A DNA stretch of 36,793 bases from an uncultured Pseudomonadota bacterium. GTDB lineage: Bacteria; Desulfobacterota_B; Binatia; UBA9968. Shown here piece after piece: positions 26,611 through 34,322 of the stretch. The position numbers and the translations under genes are program-made. The notes beneath the pieces were generated by a model that saw only the letters and a list, made by a program, of their open reading frames with translations, made no database searches and was not told the origin of the DNA. The stretch is taken from the NCBI GenBank assembly GCA_946478635.1, contig CAMLCX010000002.1, forward strand, positions 1-36,793. The letters run 5' to 3'. Numbering within the stretch: position 1 is the stretch's first letter; each line of letters opens with the position of its first letter.

Positions 26611-27063
26611 TCATTCCGTTGTCGCCGGCCGATCGGCGCCGGCCAGCGCCGCATTGACCGTATGCCATGCCAGACTGGCGCATTTCACCCGCGCCGGAAA
26701 TTTGCACACGCCGGACAAAATCGCGAGCTTGCCAACCTTGCCTGCCGCGGACTTTGCGTTTGTGTCGCCGGTCAACATCATGTGCACGCTATCAAATAGC
26801 CGATGGGCGTCCGCCTCGCTCTTTCCCTTGAGTTCGGCGGTCATCAACGACGCCGAAGCCTTCGAAATGGCGCAACCCGAACCTTCAAAACTGATATCCT
26901 TGATCAAACCGTCTTCGAGCCGCACGTATACCGTGACGTGATCGCCGCAGAGCGGATTGTAGCCCTCCGCCTTGCGATTCGCCTCGGCCATCGCCCGAAA
27001 ATTGCGCGGGCTTTTGTTATGGTCGAGAATGACTTCTTGGTAGAGATCGTCGAGATCCGACAT
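26611..27063 (-). CDS. sufU: SUF sulfur carrier/scaffold protein SufU
   Basis: IscU-fold partner of SufS that accepts persulfide sulfur through zinc. The 150 residues show the three-cysteine zinc site: C39 in NPLCGDH with D41, C64 in GSGCAIS, and C128 in RVKCASLAW. This matches SufU rather than IscU, because the 18-residue insert is present and LPPVK is absent. The ATG overlaps the sufS stop by one base (TGATG), so translation is coupled. An extra cysteine, C120, lies in SGVCKFP. Confidence 0.94.
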   Translation of the reverse strand: MSDLDDLYQEVILDHNKSPRNFRAMAEANRKAEGYNPLCGDHVTVYVRLEDGLIKDISFEGSGCAISKASASLMTAELKGKSEADAHRLFDSVHMMLTGDTNAKSAAGKVGKLAILSGVCKFPARVKCASLAWHTVNAALAGADRPATTE

Positions 27064-28325
27064 CAGCCGAACACCTTCAAAACGCGACGGAGGGCTTTCA
27101 CCAACACGTCGATTTCTTCCACGGTATTGTAAAAAGCGAAAGACGCGCGCGTCGTCGCCGGCACGCCAAAGCGCTGCATGACCGGCATGGCACAGTGATG
27201 CCCCGCGCGCACGGCCACCCCCTCCTGATCGAGAATCGTTCCGACATCGTGGGCATGCACGTGATCCAGGACGAAGGACAGCACGCCCGCTTTGTCCCTT
27301 GCCGTGCCGATGATTTTCACCGGATCAAACTCCGCGAGCGCATCGGTCGCATGGGTCAATAACCGATGTTCGTGGGCCGTGACCTGGTTCCAATCGAGCG
27401 TCTGCAGGTAATCGACAGCGGCCCCCAGACCGATGACTCCGGCGATATTGGGCGTACCGGCCTCGAACTTGTAGGGCAGCACGTTGTAGTGGGTTTTCTC
27501 AAACGTCACCAAGCTGATCATGTCGCCGCCGCCCTGATAGGGCGGCATCTTCTCGAGCAACTCGGCGCGCCCATAAAGCACCCCGATGCCGGTGGGGCCA
27601 AACATCTTGTGGCCCGAGAATGCATAGAAGTCGCAATCCAAGTCGCGCACGTCAACCTTAAGATGCGGCACGGCCTGAGCGCCGTCGAGCAGCACCGGCA
27701 CGCCGCGCTCATGCGCCAACGCGACAATTTTCTTAACCGGCACGATCGTTCCGAGGGCGTTGGAAACGTGGGTCACCGCGACGAACTTCGTCCGTTCGTT
27801 GAGCAAGCGGCCATACTCTTCCATGACGATCTCGCCATCGTGATTGATCGGAATCACGCGCAAACGCGCGCCCACCTGGGCGCAAACCATTTGCCAGGGC
27901 ACGATGTTCGAGTGATGCTCCATCGCCGAGACGATGATCTCGTCGCCGCTCTGCAAAAAACTGCGGCCATAGCTTTGCGCCACGAGATTGATCGCTTCGG
28001 TGGTGCCGCGCACGAAAACAATTTCCTTTTCCGATTGCGCATTGATGAAGCCGCGCAGCTTGGCGCGAGCCGCCTCGTAATCCGTCGTTGCGCGCTCGCT
28101 CAACGCGTGCACGCCGCGATGGATGTTGGAATTTTCCTCGGCATAGTAACGCGCCACACGGTCAATCACCGAACGGGGCTTCTGACTGGTAGCGCCGTTG
28201 TCGAAATACACCAGCGGCTTGCCGTGGATCTTCTGCGAGAGGATCGGAAAGTCATTGCGGACGCGCGCGACATTGAACTCTTTCGAACGCGTCGGTGAAT
28301 CGGCTTCTTTGGCAATCGCCTTCAT
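27063..28325 (-). CDS. sufS: Cysteine desulfurase SufS
   Basis: PLP-dependent, group II desulfurase providing sulfur for Fe-S clusters. The PLP lysine is K240 in SGHKMFGPTG, and the catalytic cysteine is C378 in RAGHHCAMP, the short-loop SufS type. The N-terminus ARVRNDFPIL and YFDNGATSQKP (40-50) is standard. Length is 420. The first four bases overlap sufD (ATGA). Together with sufU and sufT it forms a complete sulfur-transfer arm. Confidence 0.97.
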   Translation of the reverse strand: MKAIAKEADSPTRSKEFNVARVRNDFPILSQKIHGKPLVYFDNGATSQKPRSVIDRVARYYAEENSNIHRGVHALSERATTDYEAARAKLRGFINAQSEKEIVFVRGTTEAINLVAQSYGRSFLQSGDEIIVSAMEHHSNIVPWQMVCAQVGARLRVIPINHDGEIVMEEYGRLLNERTKFVAVTHVSNALGTIVPVKKIVALAHERGVPVLLDGAQAVPHLKVDVRDLDCDFYAFSGHKMFGPTGIGVLYGRAELLEKMPPYQGGGDMISLVTFEKTHYNVLPYKFEAGTPNIAGVIGLGAAVDYLQTLDWNQVTAHEHRLLTHATDALAEFDPVKIIGTARDKAGVLSFVLDHVHAHDVGTILDQEGVAVRAGHHCAMPVMQRFGVPATTRASFAFYNTVEEIDVLVKALRRVLKVFG

Positions 28326-29653
28326 GAGCCTGCCCGGTTATCGCGAAACTTTGCCGCCAAATAATCGTCGAGCTGCCGGCGCAATGGCTCTATCTTGATC
28401 CGCCTCACGATGTCGCTCGCGAAGGCAAAGCTCAAAAGGCTGCGCGCTGCGTCCGGACCGAGCCCGCGCGACCGGAGATAAAACAAGGCATCGGGGTCCA
28501 ACTGGCCGATCGTCGAGCCATGACTGCACTTGACATCGTCCGCGTAGATTTCGAGCTGGGGCTTGGTGTTGACCGCCGCGTCCGCTGAAAGCAGCAGGTT
28601 TCGGTTGGTTTGGCGCGCATCCGACTTTTGCGCATCCTTATGGACGACGATCTTGCCGTTAAACACGCCGTGGGAAGCCCCGTCGAGGATTCCTTTGTAG
28701 AGCTCCAAGCTGGTCGCTCTCGGCTTGACGTGTTCGATCTCCGTGAAATTGTCGACATGCTGCTTGCCGGCACCAAGATACAAGCCGTTGAGCACGCACT
28801 CCGCGCCTTCGCCATCGAGGGATACATGCACGTCGTTGCGCACCAGCGCGCCGCTCAGGCTGATCGCATGGGCGGTGAGGTGGCAGCCCCGTCCGAGGCG
28901 CGCGGCCAACGTGCCCAGATGAAACCCCGCCGCTCCTTCGCGCTGCAATCGATAGTGATGGACGATGGCATCGGACTCGCCAATCAACTCGGTCACGGCA
29001 TTGGATAGATACGTGCCGCCGTTCACGCCCGCATAGCTCTCGACGACACTCGCCTCGCTTCCCGCGCCAAGGAGGATCAGAGTGCGCGGATAGGACACAA
29101 CCGGATGTTCGCCGGCGCCGGACGCATAAACGAGATAAATCGGCCGGGACAATCGGCAACCCGGCGCAATCACAACCACCGCGCCGTCATCCATGAACGC
29201 GGTATTCAGCGCCACAAAAGCCTTGCGCCGATAATTTGCGTGCTGCCCGATTTGCGACAGCAAAGTCGCATCCGCGCTTTTAAAAAGGTCGCGCAAAGTC
29301 GTCAATCGGGCCGCGCCGGCAAGATCTTGAATGGAAGAAAGCGCCGGCGCGTAAACCCCATTGACGAAAACCAAGCGCGGCGCGTTCTCTTCGACGAAAA
29401 AATCCGATAAATCCAGCGCGCTGCTCAAACTTTTTGCTGCACCGTTCACAAGTGCAAACGGCCGCGAAACCACCGGCTCCACGTTGGTGTACTTCCAATC
29501 TTCGTGACCGGGCGTGGGAAAACCGAGGGATGCAAAGCTGGCAATTCCGGCTTGGCGCAGCTCTGTTAGCCGAGAAGGAGTATTTCCGTTCGCGGCAGAT
29601 TGCCAGTCTTTGAAGGCCGTGAGGTAACGACCGGTGTGTTCGGTTGCCGACAT
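28322..29653 (-). CDS. sufD: Fe-S assembly complex protein SufD
   Basis: A beta-helix scaffold subunit of the SufBCD complex. The N-terminal PTPGHEDWKYTNV (47-59) and the C-terminal NTKPQLEIYADDVKCSHG, with C376 and H378, are SufD hallmarks. LDPDALFYLRSRGL follows. Length is 443. It lacks the SufB-type N-terminal extension and the conserved cysteine region of SufB, so it is SufD and not a SufB. It follows sufC after 23 bases. Confidence 0.95.
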   Translation of the reverse strand: MSATEHTGRYLTAFKDWQSAANGNTPSRLTELRQAGIASFASLGFPTPGHEDWKYTNVEPVVSRPFALVNGAAKSLSSALDLSDFFVEENAPRLVFVNGVYAPALSSIQDLAGAARLTTLRDLFKSADATLLSQIGQHANYRRKAFVALNTAFMDDGAVVVIAPGCRLSRPIYLVYASGAGEHPVVSYPRTLILLGAGSEASVVESYAGVNGGTYLSNAVTELIGESDAIVHHYRLQREGAAGFHLGTLAARLGRGCHLTAHAISLSGALVRNDVHVSLDGEGAECVLNGLYLGAGKQHVDNFTEIEHVKPRATSLELYKGILDGASHGVFNGKIVVHKDAQKSDARQTNRNLLLSADAAVNTKPQLEIYADDVKCSHGSTIGQLDPDALFYLRSRGLGPDAARSLLSFAFASDIVRRIKIEPLRRQLDDYLAAKFRDNRAGS

Positions 29654-29676
29654 GATTTACCAAACTTCGATCGATA

Positions 29677-30435
29677 TTAGTGAACTGTTGGGGGTTCGCT
29701 CTTGAGCCAATCGTAACCTTTGTGTTCCAACTCGAGCGCGAGTTCCTTGGTGCCGGACTTGACGATGCGTCCGTCGTAAAGGACGTGGATGAAATCCGGA
29801 ACGATGTAATCCAATAATCGTTGATAGTGCGTAATCACGATCATGGCGCGATCCTTACCCCGGAGCGCATTGATACCGTTGGCAACGATGCGCAACGCAT
29901 CGATGTCCAGACCGGAATCGGTCTCATCGAGCAGCGCGAGCTTGGGATCCAACACGGCCATCTGCAAAATCTCATTGCGCTTCTTTTCACCGCCGGAAAA
30001 GCCTTCGTTGAGCGGCCGGTTAAGGAGCGCCTGGTCCATTTCCACAAGACTCATCTTTTCTTTGATCAGCACGAGAAATTCCATGGCGTCGAGCTCGTCC
30101 AAGCCGCGGTGTTTTCGCACGGCATTGAGCGCCGCCTTGAGAAAATAAGCCGTGCTGACTCCCGGAATTTCCACGGGATACTGAAACGCCAGAAAAATTC
30201 CTTCGCGCGCGCGCAGCTCCGGACTGAGCGCCAACAGATCCTGACCTTGGTAAGTCACTCGGCCGCCGGTGACCTGGTAGTTTTCCCGCCCGGACAGGAC
30301 GTGCGCCAGAGTGCTCTTGCCGGAGCCATTGGGTCCCATAATGGCATGGACTTCGCCGGCGCCGACATGCAGGTCGATGCCGCGCAAAATCTCGTTATCT
30401 CCGGCTTTGGCCCGAAGCCCTTGAATATCCAACAT
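29677..30435 (-). CDS. sufC: Fe-S assembly ATPase SufC
   Basis: ABC-type ATPase of the SufBCD complex. Walker A GPNGSGKSTL is near residue 34, the Q-loop follows in FLAFQYPVEIPGV, the SufC-type signature is FSGGEKKRNEILQMA, and Walker B is ALLDETDSGLDIDAL. Length is 252 from an ATG with AAAGG about ten bases upstream. The long frame upstream of it reads through rrf2 and is not coding. The gene follows rrf2 directly, where sufB would normally lie. Confidence 0.95.
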   Translation of the reverse strand: MLDIQGLRAKAGDNEILRGIDLHVGAGEVHAIMGPNGSGKSTLAHVLSGRENYQVTGGRVTYQGQDLLALSPELRAREGIFLAFQYPVEIPGVSTAYFLKAALNAVRKHRGLDELDAMEFLVLIKEKMSLVEMDQALLNRPLNEGFSGGEKKRNEILQMAVLDPKLALLDETDSGLDIDALRIVANGINALRGKDRAMIVITHYQRLLDYIVPDFIHVLYDGRIVKSGTKELALELEHKGYDWLKSEPPTVH

Positions 30436-30464
30436 CCTATCGCCTTTCGAAAATCCTCGGCCGC

Positions 30465-30959
30465 TCAGATCGCTCTTTGTAACGGCGCCTTGCTCAACCG
30501 CCGCTTGAGCCCTTCGCCATCCGCGATCTCGGCAATGCTCACGCCGGCGAGAAAATTTGCCAGCACTTCCTGCGCCTTCTCCCAGACCGATTTTTGCAAA
30601 CACACCGCACAAAATGAACAATAGCTCGCGCCCTTCTCGAGACAGTCCATCAAGACAAGCGGCCTCTCCACGGTTTCGTAAACATCTTTGATCGATATTG
30701 CGCCGGCGCCTTTGGCGAGCGTAAAGCCGCCCTTGGAGCCGATGTGGGATTGCACCAAACCGCCGGAAACCAAATCCTTCATAATCTTTGAAAGATAGAA
30801 GGACGGAATATCCTGACTCTTCTCGATATCCGCCCTGCTGACGATCTTGCCCTCGGGTTGCCCGGCCAGATAGGACAGCGCTCGAACCGCGTAATCGACC
30901 CGCCGCCCAACATTCATGAGCGAACTGCGCTCGCTTTTTCCTTTAATTTCCTTCGCCAT
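30465..30959 (-). CDS. Rrf2-family transcriptional regulator (SUF operon regulator)
   Basis: Winged-helix regulator, probably Fe-S sensing, of the downstream suf genes. The N-terminal HTH covers about residues 15-80 (VDYAVRALSYLAG, SFYLSKIMKDLVSGGLVQSHIGSKGGF). The cluster-binding loop has C106, C114, C117 and C120. The spacing C-x7-C-x2-C-x2-C differs from IscR (C-x5-C-x5-C-x2-H). Length is 164 from the ATG used. The family normally begins near MNVGRRVDYA, so the internal ATG at 30917 (150 residues) is a serious alternative, supported by the nearby promoter. Confidence 0.9.
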   Translation of the reverse strand: MAKEIKGKSERSSLMNVGRRVDYAVRALSYLAGQPEGKIVSRADIEKSQDIPSFYLSKIMKDLVSGGLVQSHIGSKGGFTLAKGAGAISIKDVYETVERPLVLMDCLEKGASYCSFCAVCLQKSVWEKAQEVLANFLAGVSIAEIADGEGLKRRLSKAPLQRAI

Positions 30960-30971
30960 CCGACCTCATTG

Positions 30972-31001
30972 AATATAGACTCCTTAGGTCTTCATTGTCA
31001 A
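30972..31001 (-). promoter_or_regulatory. Sigma70-type promoter for rrf2-suf
   Basis: The minus strand has a perfect TTGACA (30996-31001) and TATATT (30972-30977) separated by 18 bases, in the 94-base divergent gap between rrf2 and def. Transcription would begin around 30965, only about six bases before the ATG at 30959. This makes that start nearly leaderless and favours the later ATG at 30917. Confidence 0.6.
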
Positions 31002-31004
31002 TAT
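30973..31004. promoter_or_regulatory. Candidate Rrf2/IscR-type operator over the suf promoter
   Basis: Within the promoter spacer lies GACCTAAGGAGTC (30978-30990). It fits the GACY-N5-AGTC core of E. coli IscR type 1 sites with one mismatch to GACT. A wider inverted repeat, ATATTGAC and GTCTATAT (arms 30997-31004 and 30973-30980, 7 of 8 matching), encloses it. Binding there would block the promoter and so give autoregulation of rrf2-suf. This is inference from the pattern and its position. Confidence 0.45.
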
Positions 31005-31053
31005 CACGGCTCTCTTTCTCCCGCTCACGCCCTGTGCTAAAAAAATTTTCATC

Positions 31054-31599
31054 ATGTCGATACTTAAGGTTGCCCGCCTCGGCCATCCGATCTTACGTCA
31101 AGTCACGGCCGCTGTGTCGCAGCGCGCGCTGAAATCGTCGCTGACGCAACAATTCATTGATGACATGATCGAGACGATGAAAGAATACGACGGCGTCGGC
31201 CTCGCGGCGGATCAGGTGCACGAATCCAAACAAGTGGCCGTGCTCGAAGTCGCGGACAATCCGCGTTATCCCAGCAAGCCGCAGGTGCCGCTGACGGTGC
31301 TGGTCAACCCGAAGCTCACGCCTCTGTCTGATGAAACTGAGGAAGACTGGGAAGGATGCCTGAGCATTCCGGACTTAAGGGGCAAGGTGCCGCGCTACAA
31401 AAGCATCCGGGTGGAAGCTTGGGACCGGAGGGGCAAACCGCTGGATTTTGTCGCCCAAGATTTTCACGCCCGCGTCATTCAGCACGAATACGATCATTTG
31501 AACGGCAAGCTTTACATCGACCGCATGCGCGATTTTTCAACCCTGACTTTTCTCCAGGAATTCGCGCGCTATTGGTTGCGTCCGGCGCCCGACGAATGA
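31054..31599 (+). CDS. def: Peptide deformylase
   Basis: Metalloenzyme that removes the N-formyl group from nascent proteins. All three motifs are present: GVGLAADQ (47-54), EGCLS (100-104, metal ligand C102) and HEYDH (144-148). Length is 181. No ribosome binding site precedes the ATG and the upstream bases are A/T-rich. A clear plus-strand promoter is not visible in the shared divergent region. It is transcribed away from rrf2 and followed by cofH. Confidence 0.95.
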   Translation: MSILKVARLGHPILRQVTAAVSQRALKSSLTQQFIDDMIETMKEYDGVGLAADQVHESKQVAVLEVADNPRYPSKPQVPLTVLVNPKLTPLSDETEEDWEGCLSIPDLRGKVPRYKSIRVEAWDRRGKPLDFVAQDFHARVIQHEYDHLNGKLYIDRMRDFSTLTFLQEFARYWLRPAPDE

Positions 31600-31644
31600 G
31601 CCATCGTCGTTGAGTTTGTCCTTCCGAAAAGTTACAGTCCCGCC

Positions 31645-32940
31645 ATGAATTTCCCTTACCTGCAAAGCGCCATCGAGCAACAACTCTCCATGACCTCCCC
31701 CCGCACTGCGGCCATTTTGGACCGCGCGCTATCAGGACGGGACATCACCATTGAGGAGGCCACGAGCCTTTTTGATGCCGAAGGCTCCGAACTCATGGCC
31801 ATGATCGCCGCTGCCGATCACCTGCGCGCGCGCACCGTCGGGGACGTGGTCACGTACGTGATCAACCGCAACATCAATTTCACCAATGTCTGCGTCAAAG
31901 CTTGCGGGTTTTGCGCTTTCAGCAGAGGACATCTGGCGGAACAAGGGTATTTTCTTCCCGACGAAGAAATCATCCGCCGCGCCCGCGAAGCGTATGACCT
32001 CGGGGCCAGTGAAGTGTGCGTGCAAGCCGGCCTGGCGCCCGGCATGGATGGCTGGCAGTATGTCAAGTTGTGCCGGGCTTTAAAAAAAGCTCTACCTGAC
32101 ATCCACATCCATGGATTCTCCCCTGAGGAAGTGCTTTACGGCTCGACGCTCGCCGGCGTCAGCATCCGGGATTACCTTACAGCTTTGAAGGAAGCGGGGG
32201 TGGGCAGCCTGCCGGGAACATCCGCGGAAGTGTTGATCGACGAGATCCGCCAACTGGTTTCACCGGGACGAATCGCCACGGCTCAATGGATCGAGCTCAT
32301 TCAGACAGCGCATGAGCTGGGAATCCCGACGACCTCCACGATCATGTACGGCCACATCGAGAGCTCGCATGATAAAGCCGTTCATTTGGATATCCTGCGA
32401 CAAATCCAACAGCGCACGGGCGGCATCACCGAATTCGTGCCGCTGAGCTTCATTTACGAGGAAGCGCCGATGTTTCACCGCAAGCCGCCGCCCGGATTGC
32501 GGCGCGGCGCAAGTGGCGCTGAAGTGATGAAGATGTACGCCGTGTCGCGCCTGATGCTGAACAATTACATTCCCAATCTGCAAGTTTCGTGGGTCAAAGA
32601 AGGCCCCAAACTCTCGCAGATCGCGCTTCTCGCCGGCGCCAATGATTTTGGCGGCACTTTGATCAACGAAAGCATTTCCACGGCGGCGGGAGCCTCCTAC
32701 GGCCAGCTCATGAAGCCGTCGCAGTTTCGCGCTCTGATTCGCGACATGGCACGGATACCGGCGGAACGTTCGACCACTTACAATAAGATCCGCGTGTTTG
32801 AGAGCGAAGACGATCACCGCGATTTGCTCGATGAGGTCAATGATCCGGCGCAACGCTTCGGCTCCTATCAAAATCTCATTCACCTAAAGGAATATCGCTT
32901 CAGAGATTTTTACCAGGATCAGAAAAGCCAAAAACATTGA
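31645..32940 (+). CDS. cofH: FO synthase subunit 2 (CofH), radical SAM
   Basis: Radical SAM enzyme that couples tyrosine-derived 4-hydroxybenzyl radical to 5-amino-6-ribitylaminouracil in the synthesis of FO, the deazaflavin core of F420. The 4Fe-4S motif is C83-x3-C87-x2-C90 in NVCVKACGFCAFSR. INRNINFTNVC, HIHGFSPEEV, GVGSLPGTSAEVL, TSTIMYGHIES and the C-terminal LLAGANDFGGTLINESIS are strong CofH signatures. Length 431 is typical. MqnC and MqnE share the fold but not this combination. No cofG or other F420 gene is in the window. A second in-frame ATG 15 codons later is possible. Confidence 0.9.
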   Translation: MNFPYLQSAIEQQLSMTSPRTAAILDRALSGRDITIEEATSLFDAEGSELMAMIAAADHLRARTVGDVVTYVINRNINFTNVCVKACGFCAFSRGHLAEQGYFLPDEEIIRRAREAYDLGASEVCVQAGLAPGMDGWQYVKLCRALKKALPDIHIHGFSPEEVLYGSTLAGVSIRDYLTALKEAGVGSLPGTSAEVLIDEIRQLVSPGRIATAQWIELIQTAHELGIPTTSTIMYGHIESSHDKAVHLDILRQIQQRTGGITEFVPLSFIYEEAPMFHRKPPPGLRRGASGAEVMKMYAVSRLMLNNYIPNLQVSWVKEGPKLSQIALLAGANDFGGTLINESISTAAGASYGQLMKPSQFRALIRDMARIPAERSTTYNKIRVFESEDDHRDLLDEVNDPAQRFGSYQNLIHLKEYRFRDFYQDQKSQKH

Positions 32941-32983
32941 ACCTGCTTCCGGCCGCACCCGTTGCCGCTCTGCCAGCCATCGC

Positions 32984-33589
32984 ATGATCGGCAATCCCGC
33001 TCAGTTCGAAGCGATCGGCAATCGTCTCGGCTTTCGCGTCGTCGCCCAAACGCCGCGCACGCTCCTGCTCAGCTGGCAGGGAGCGCGCTTCCCGGCCTTT
33101 CTTTGTTTGGGTATTGCCCTGCTGCTCCTTTTCATTTCAGTGCCGATCGTCGAAGCCTTGCGCCTGCGCGGTTTGGCCGGACCGGCGGGCTCGCTCTGGT
33201 ACTTTCCGGTAATGAATCTTATTCTGTTCGGGATCTCTTTCTTTCTGATTACCCAGCGTCGAACCATCGAAGTCGACAGCGACGCGCGTCAGATAACTCT
33301 GCGCCGCCAAAGCTTGTATCGAACCATAACGTTTGCCGTCAAATACGACGAAATCAGCAAAATCAGTCTCGGTATCGATCAGGTCTACAGCGGCTTTGCC
33401 ATCGGCGGCTCCACGGCCGCACAGAGTTTTCCTATTCCAGCCGTGCGGGCGGTATTGATGAACGGCGAGAACGTTCTACTCGATCGCGGCAGTTTTGGAA
33501 AATTGGCGGATACGGGCAGGCTGGTCAGCGAGCGAATCGGGACGCTCCTGGAAATCGACCCGCAGCTACAATCTCAAGCCAAAGGATAG
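32984..33589 (+). CDS. Small membrane protein of unknown function
   Basis: A 201-residue protein with two predicted transmembrane helices at about 36-58 and 71-90. The N-terminal tail is soluble, and the C-terminal domain is about 110 residues. The latter begins RRTIEVDSDARQITLRR, which resembles the beta-strand opening of bacterial PH-like domains attached to membrane hairpins; I cannot confirm this. No catalytic motif is seen. The start has no clear ribosome binding site. It follows cofH by 43 bases and ends 18 bases from the convergent lipoprotein gene. Confidence 0.7.
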   Translation: MIGNPAQFEAIGNRLGFRVVAQTPRTLLLSWQGARFPAFLCLGIALLLLFISVPIVEALRLRGLAGPAGSLWYFPVMNLILFGISFFLITQRRTIEVDSDARQITLRRQSLYRTITFAVKYDEISKISLGIDQVYSGFAIGGSTAAQSFPIPAVRAVLMNGENVLLDRGSFGKLADTGRLVSERIGTLLEIDPQLQSQAKG

Positions 33590-33607
33590 TGGGGAGCTTC
33601 GAGACTT

Positions 33608-34264
33608 TTAGGAAGTTGGCGCACGGCCAATAATTTGGTGCAGCTGCGCGGCCGCCTTCCTGACGCCTTCTTGCGTAAGTTGATCGGCGGTCAGCCATCT
33701 GACGCCGCGTTGGCCGATATCGCCGATGGCGAAGATATTTTCGCTCAGGGATTTTTGCGTCTCATCAAAACGCGCCGACCAGATGATATCGCCGCGCCGC
33801 ACATCGATCAGGTCGAGAACAAACGCCACCGAGGCCGGGCTCTTGGCACCCCATTCATCGCCCACTCTTTCCCGATAGCGCTGCACGCGGCCGGTCAACA
33901 CCGCATCGGCATACACGGCTTGGCCGATCTGTCGCAAGCGCGTTGCTTCGACGGCAGGCGGCAGGCTCTCCGCCACTTCACGCACCTCACGGTCTGAAAC
34001 AATCTGCCAATGGGGCATCGCCGCCATCGCCGCATGGGCTGCTCGCGCCAACGTTTCACCGGCATCGCGCTCGGAATTTCTCGGCTCGGGCGCGGTCCCC
34101 AGCAGAGTCTTGGCCCGGACCTCTCCGCTCAACGCGCTCGGCGGCACGATCGCGATTCTTCGGATGCGCCGCGTCTCCAAATCCGTGGAATGCCGACTCT
34201 GTATATTGCCAGGACCGAAGCTGCACGCCACGACCAGCAAAAAAAGAGCAAAGAATTTTATCAT
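33608..34264 (-). CDS. Predicted lipoprotein of unknown function
   Basis: A 218-residue exported protein with a lipobox VVAC (11-14), so Cys14 should be lipidated and the protein anchored in the inner or outer membrane. The mature part has a beta-alpha opening IRRIAIVPPSALSGEV, then AHAAMAAMPHWQIVSD, QIGQAVYADAVLTGRVQRY and FVLDLIDVRRGDIIWSARFDE. This order resembles the CsgG/LpoB/DUF799 fold of envelope lipoproteins, but identity is not established. It lies downstream of hisS-aspS on the same strand after 58 bases and converges on the cofH operon. Confidence 0.72.
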   Translation of the reverse strand: MIKFFALFLLVVACSFGPGNIQSRHSTDLETRRIRRIAIVPPSALSGEVRAKTLLGTAPEPRNSERDAGETLARAAHAAMAAMPHWQIVSDREVREVAESLPPAVEATRLRQIGQAVYADAVLTGRVQRYRERVGDEWGAKSPASVAFVLDLIDVRRGDIIWSARFDETQKSLSENIFAIGDIGQRGVRWLTADQLTQEGVRKAAAQLHQIIGRAPTS

Positions 34265-34322
34265 GCGAATCGATCCAAAATTAACAAAATGGCCTTAGGG
34301 ACACAAAGCGAATAGGCCTCCC

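Noticed and set aside
27366..28298. Plus-strand open frame of 310 codons opposite sufS
   Set aside because: Antisense to an intact SufS with PLP lysine and catalytic cysteine in place; His- and Arg-rich composition typical of a shadow frame.
28322..29653. This gene as the missing SufB
   Set aside because: It has the SufD-type N-terminus and the KCSHG region, and is too short and lacks the SufB core motifs.
31645..32940. Assignment as menaquinone enzyme MqnC or MqnE
   Set aside because: The cysteine motif context and the GTSAEVL, TSTIMYGH and AGANDFGGTLINESIS segments fit CofH better.
34270..34320. Possible terminator between aspS and the lipoprotein gene (GGCCT/AGGCC)
   Set aside because: The stem has only five pairs with an 18-base loop and only a short T stretch, too weak to call.
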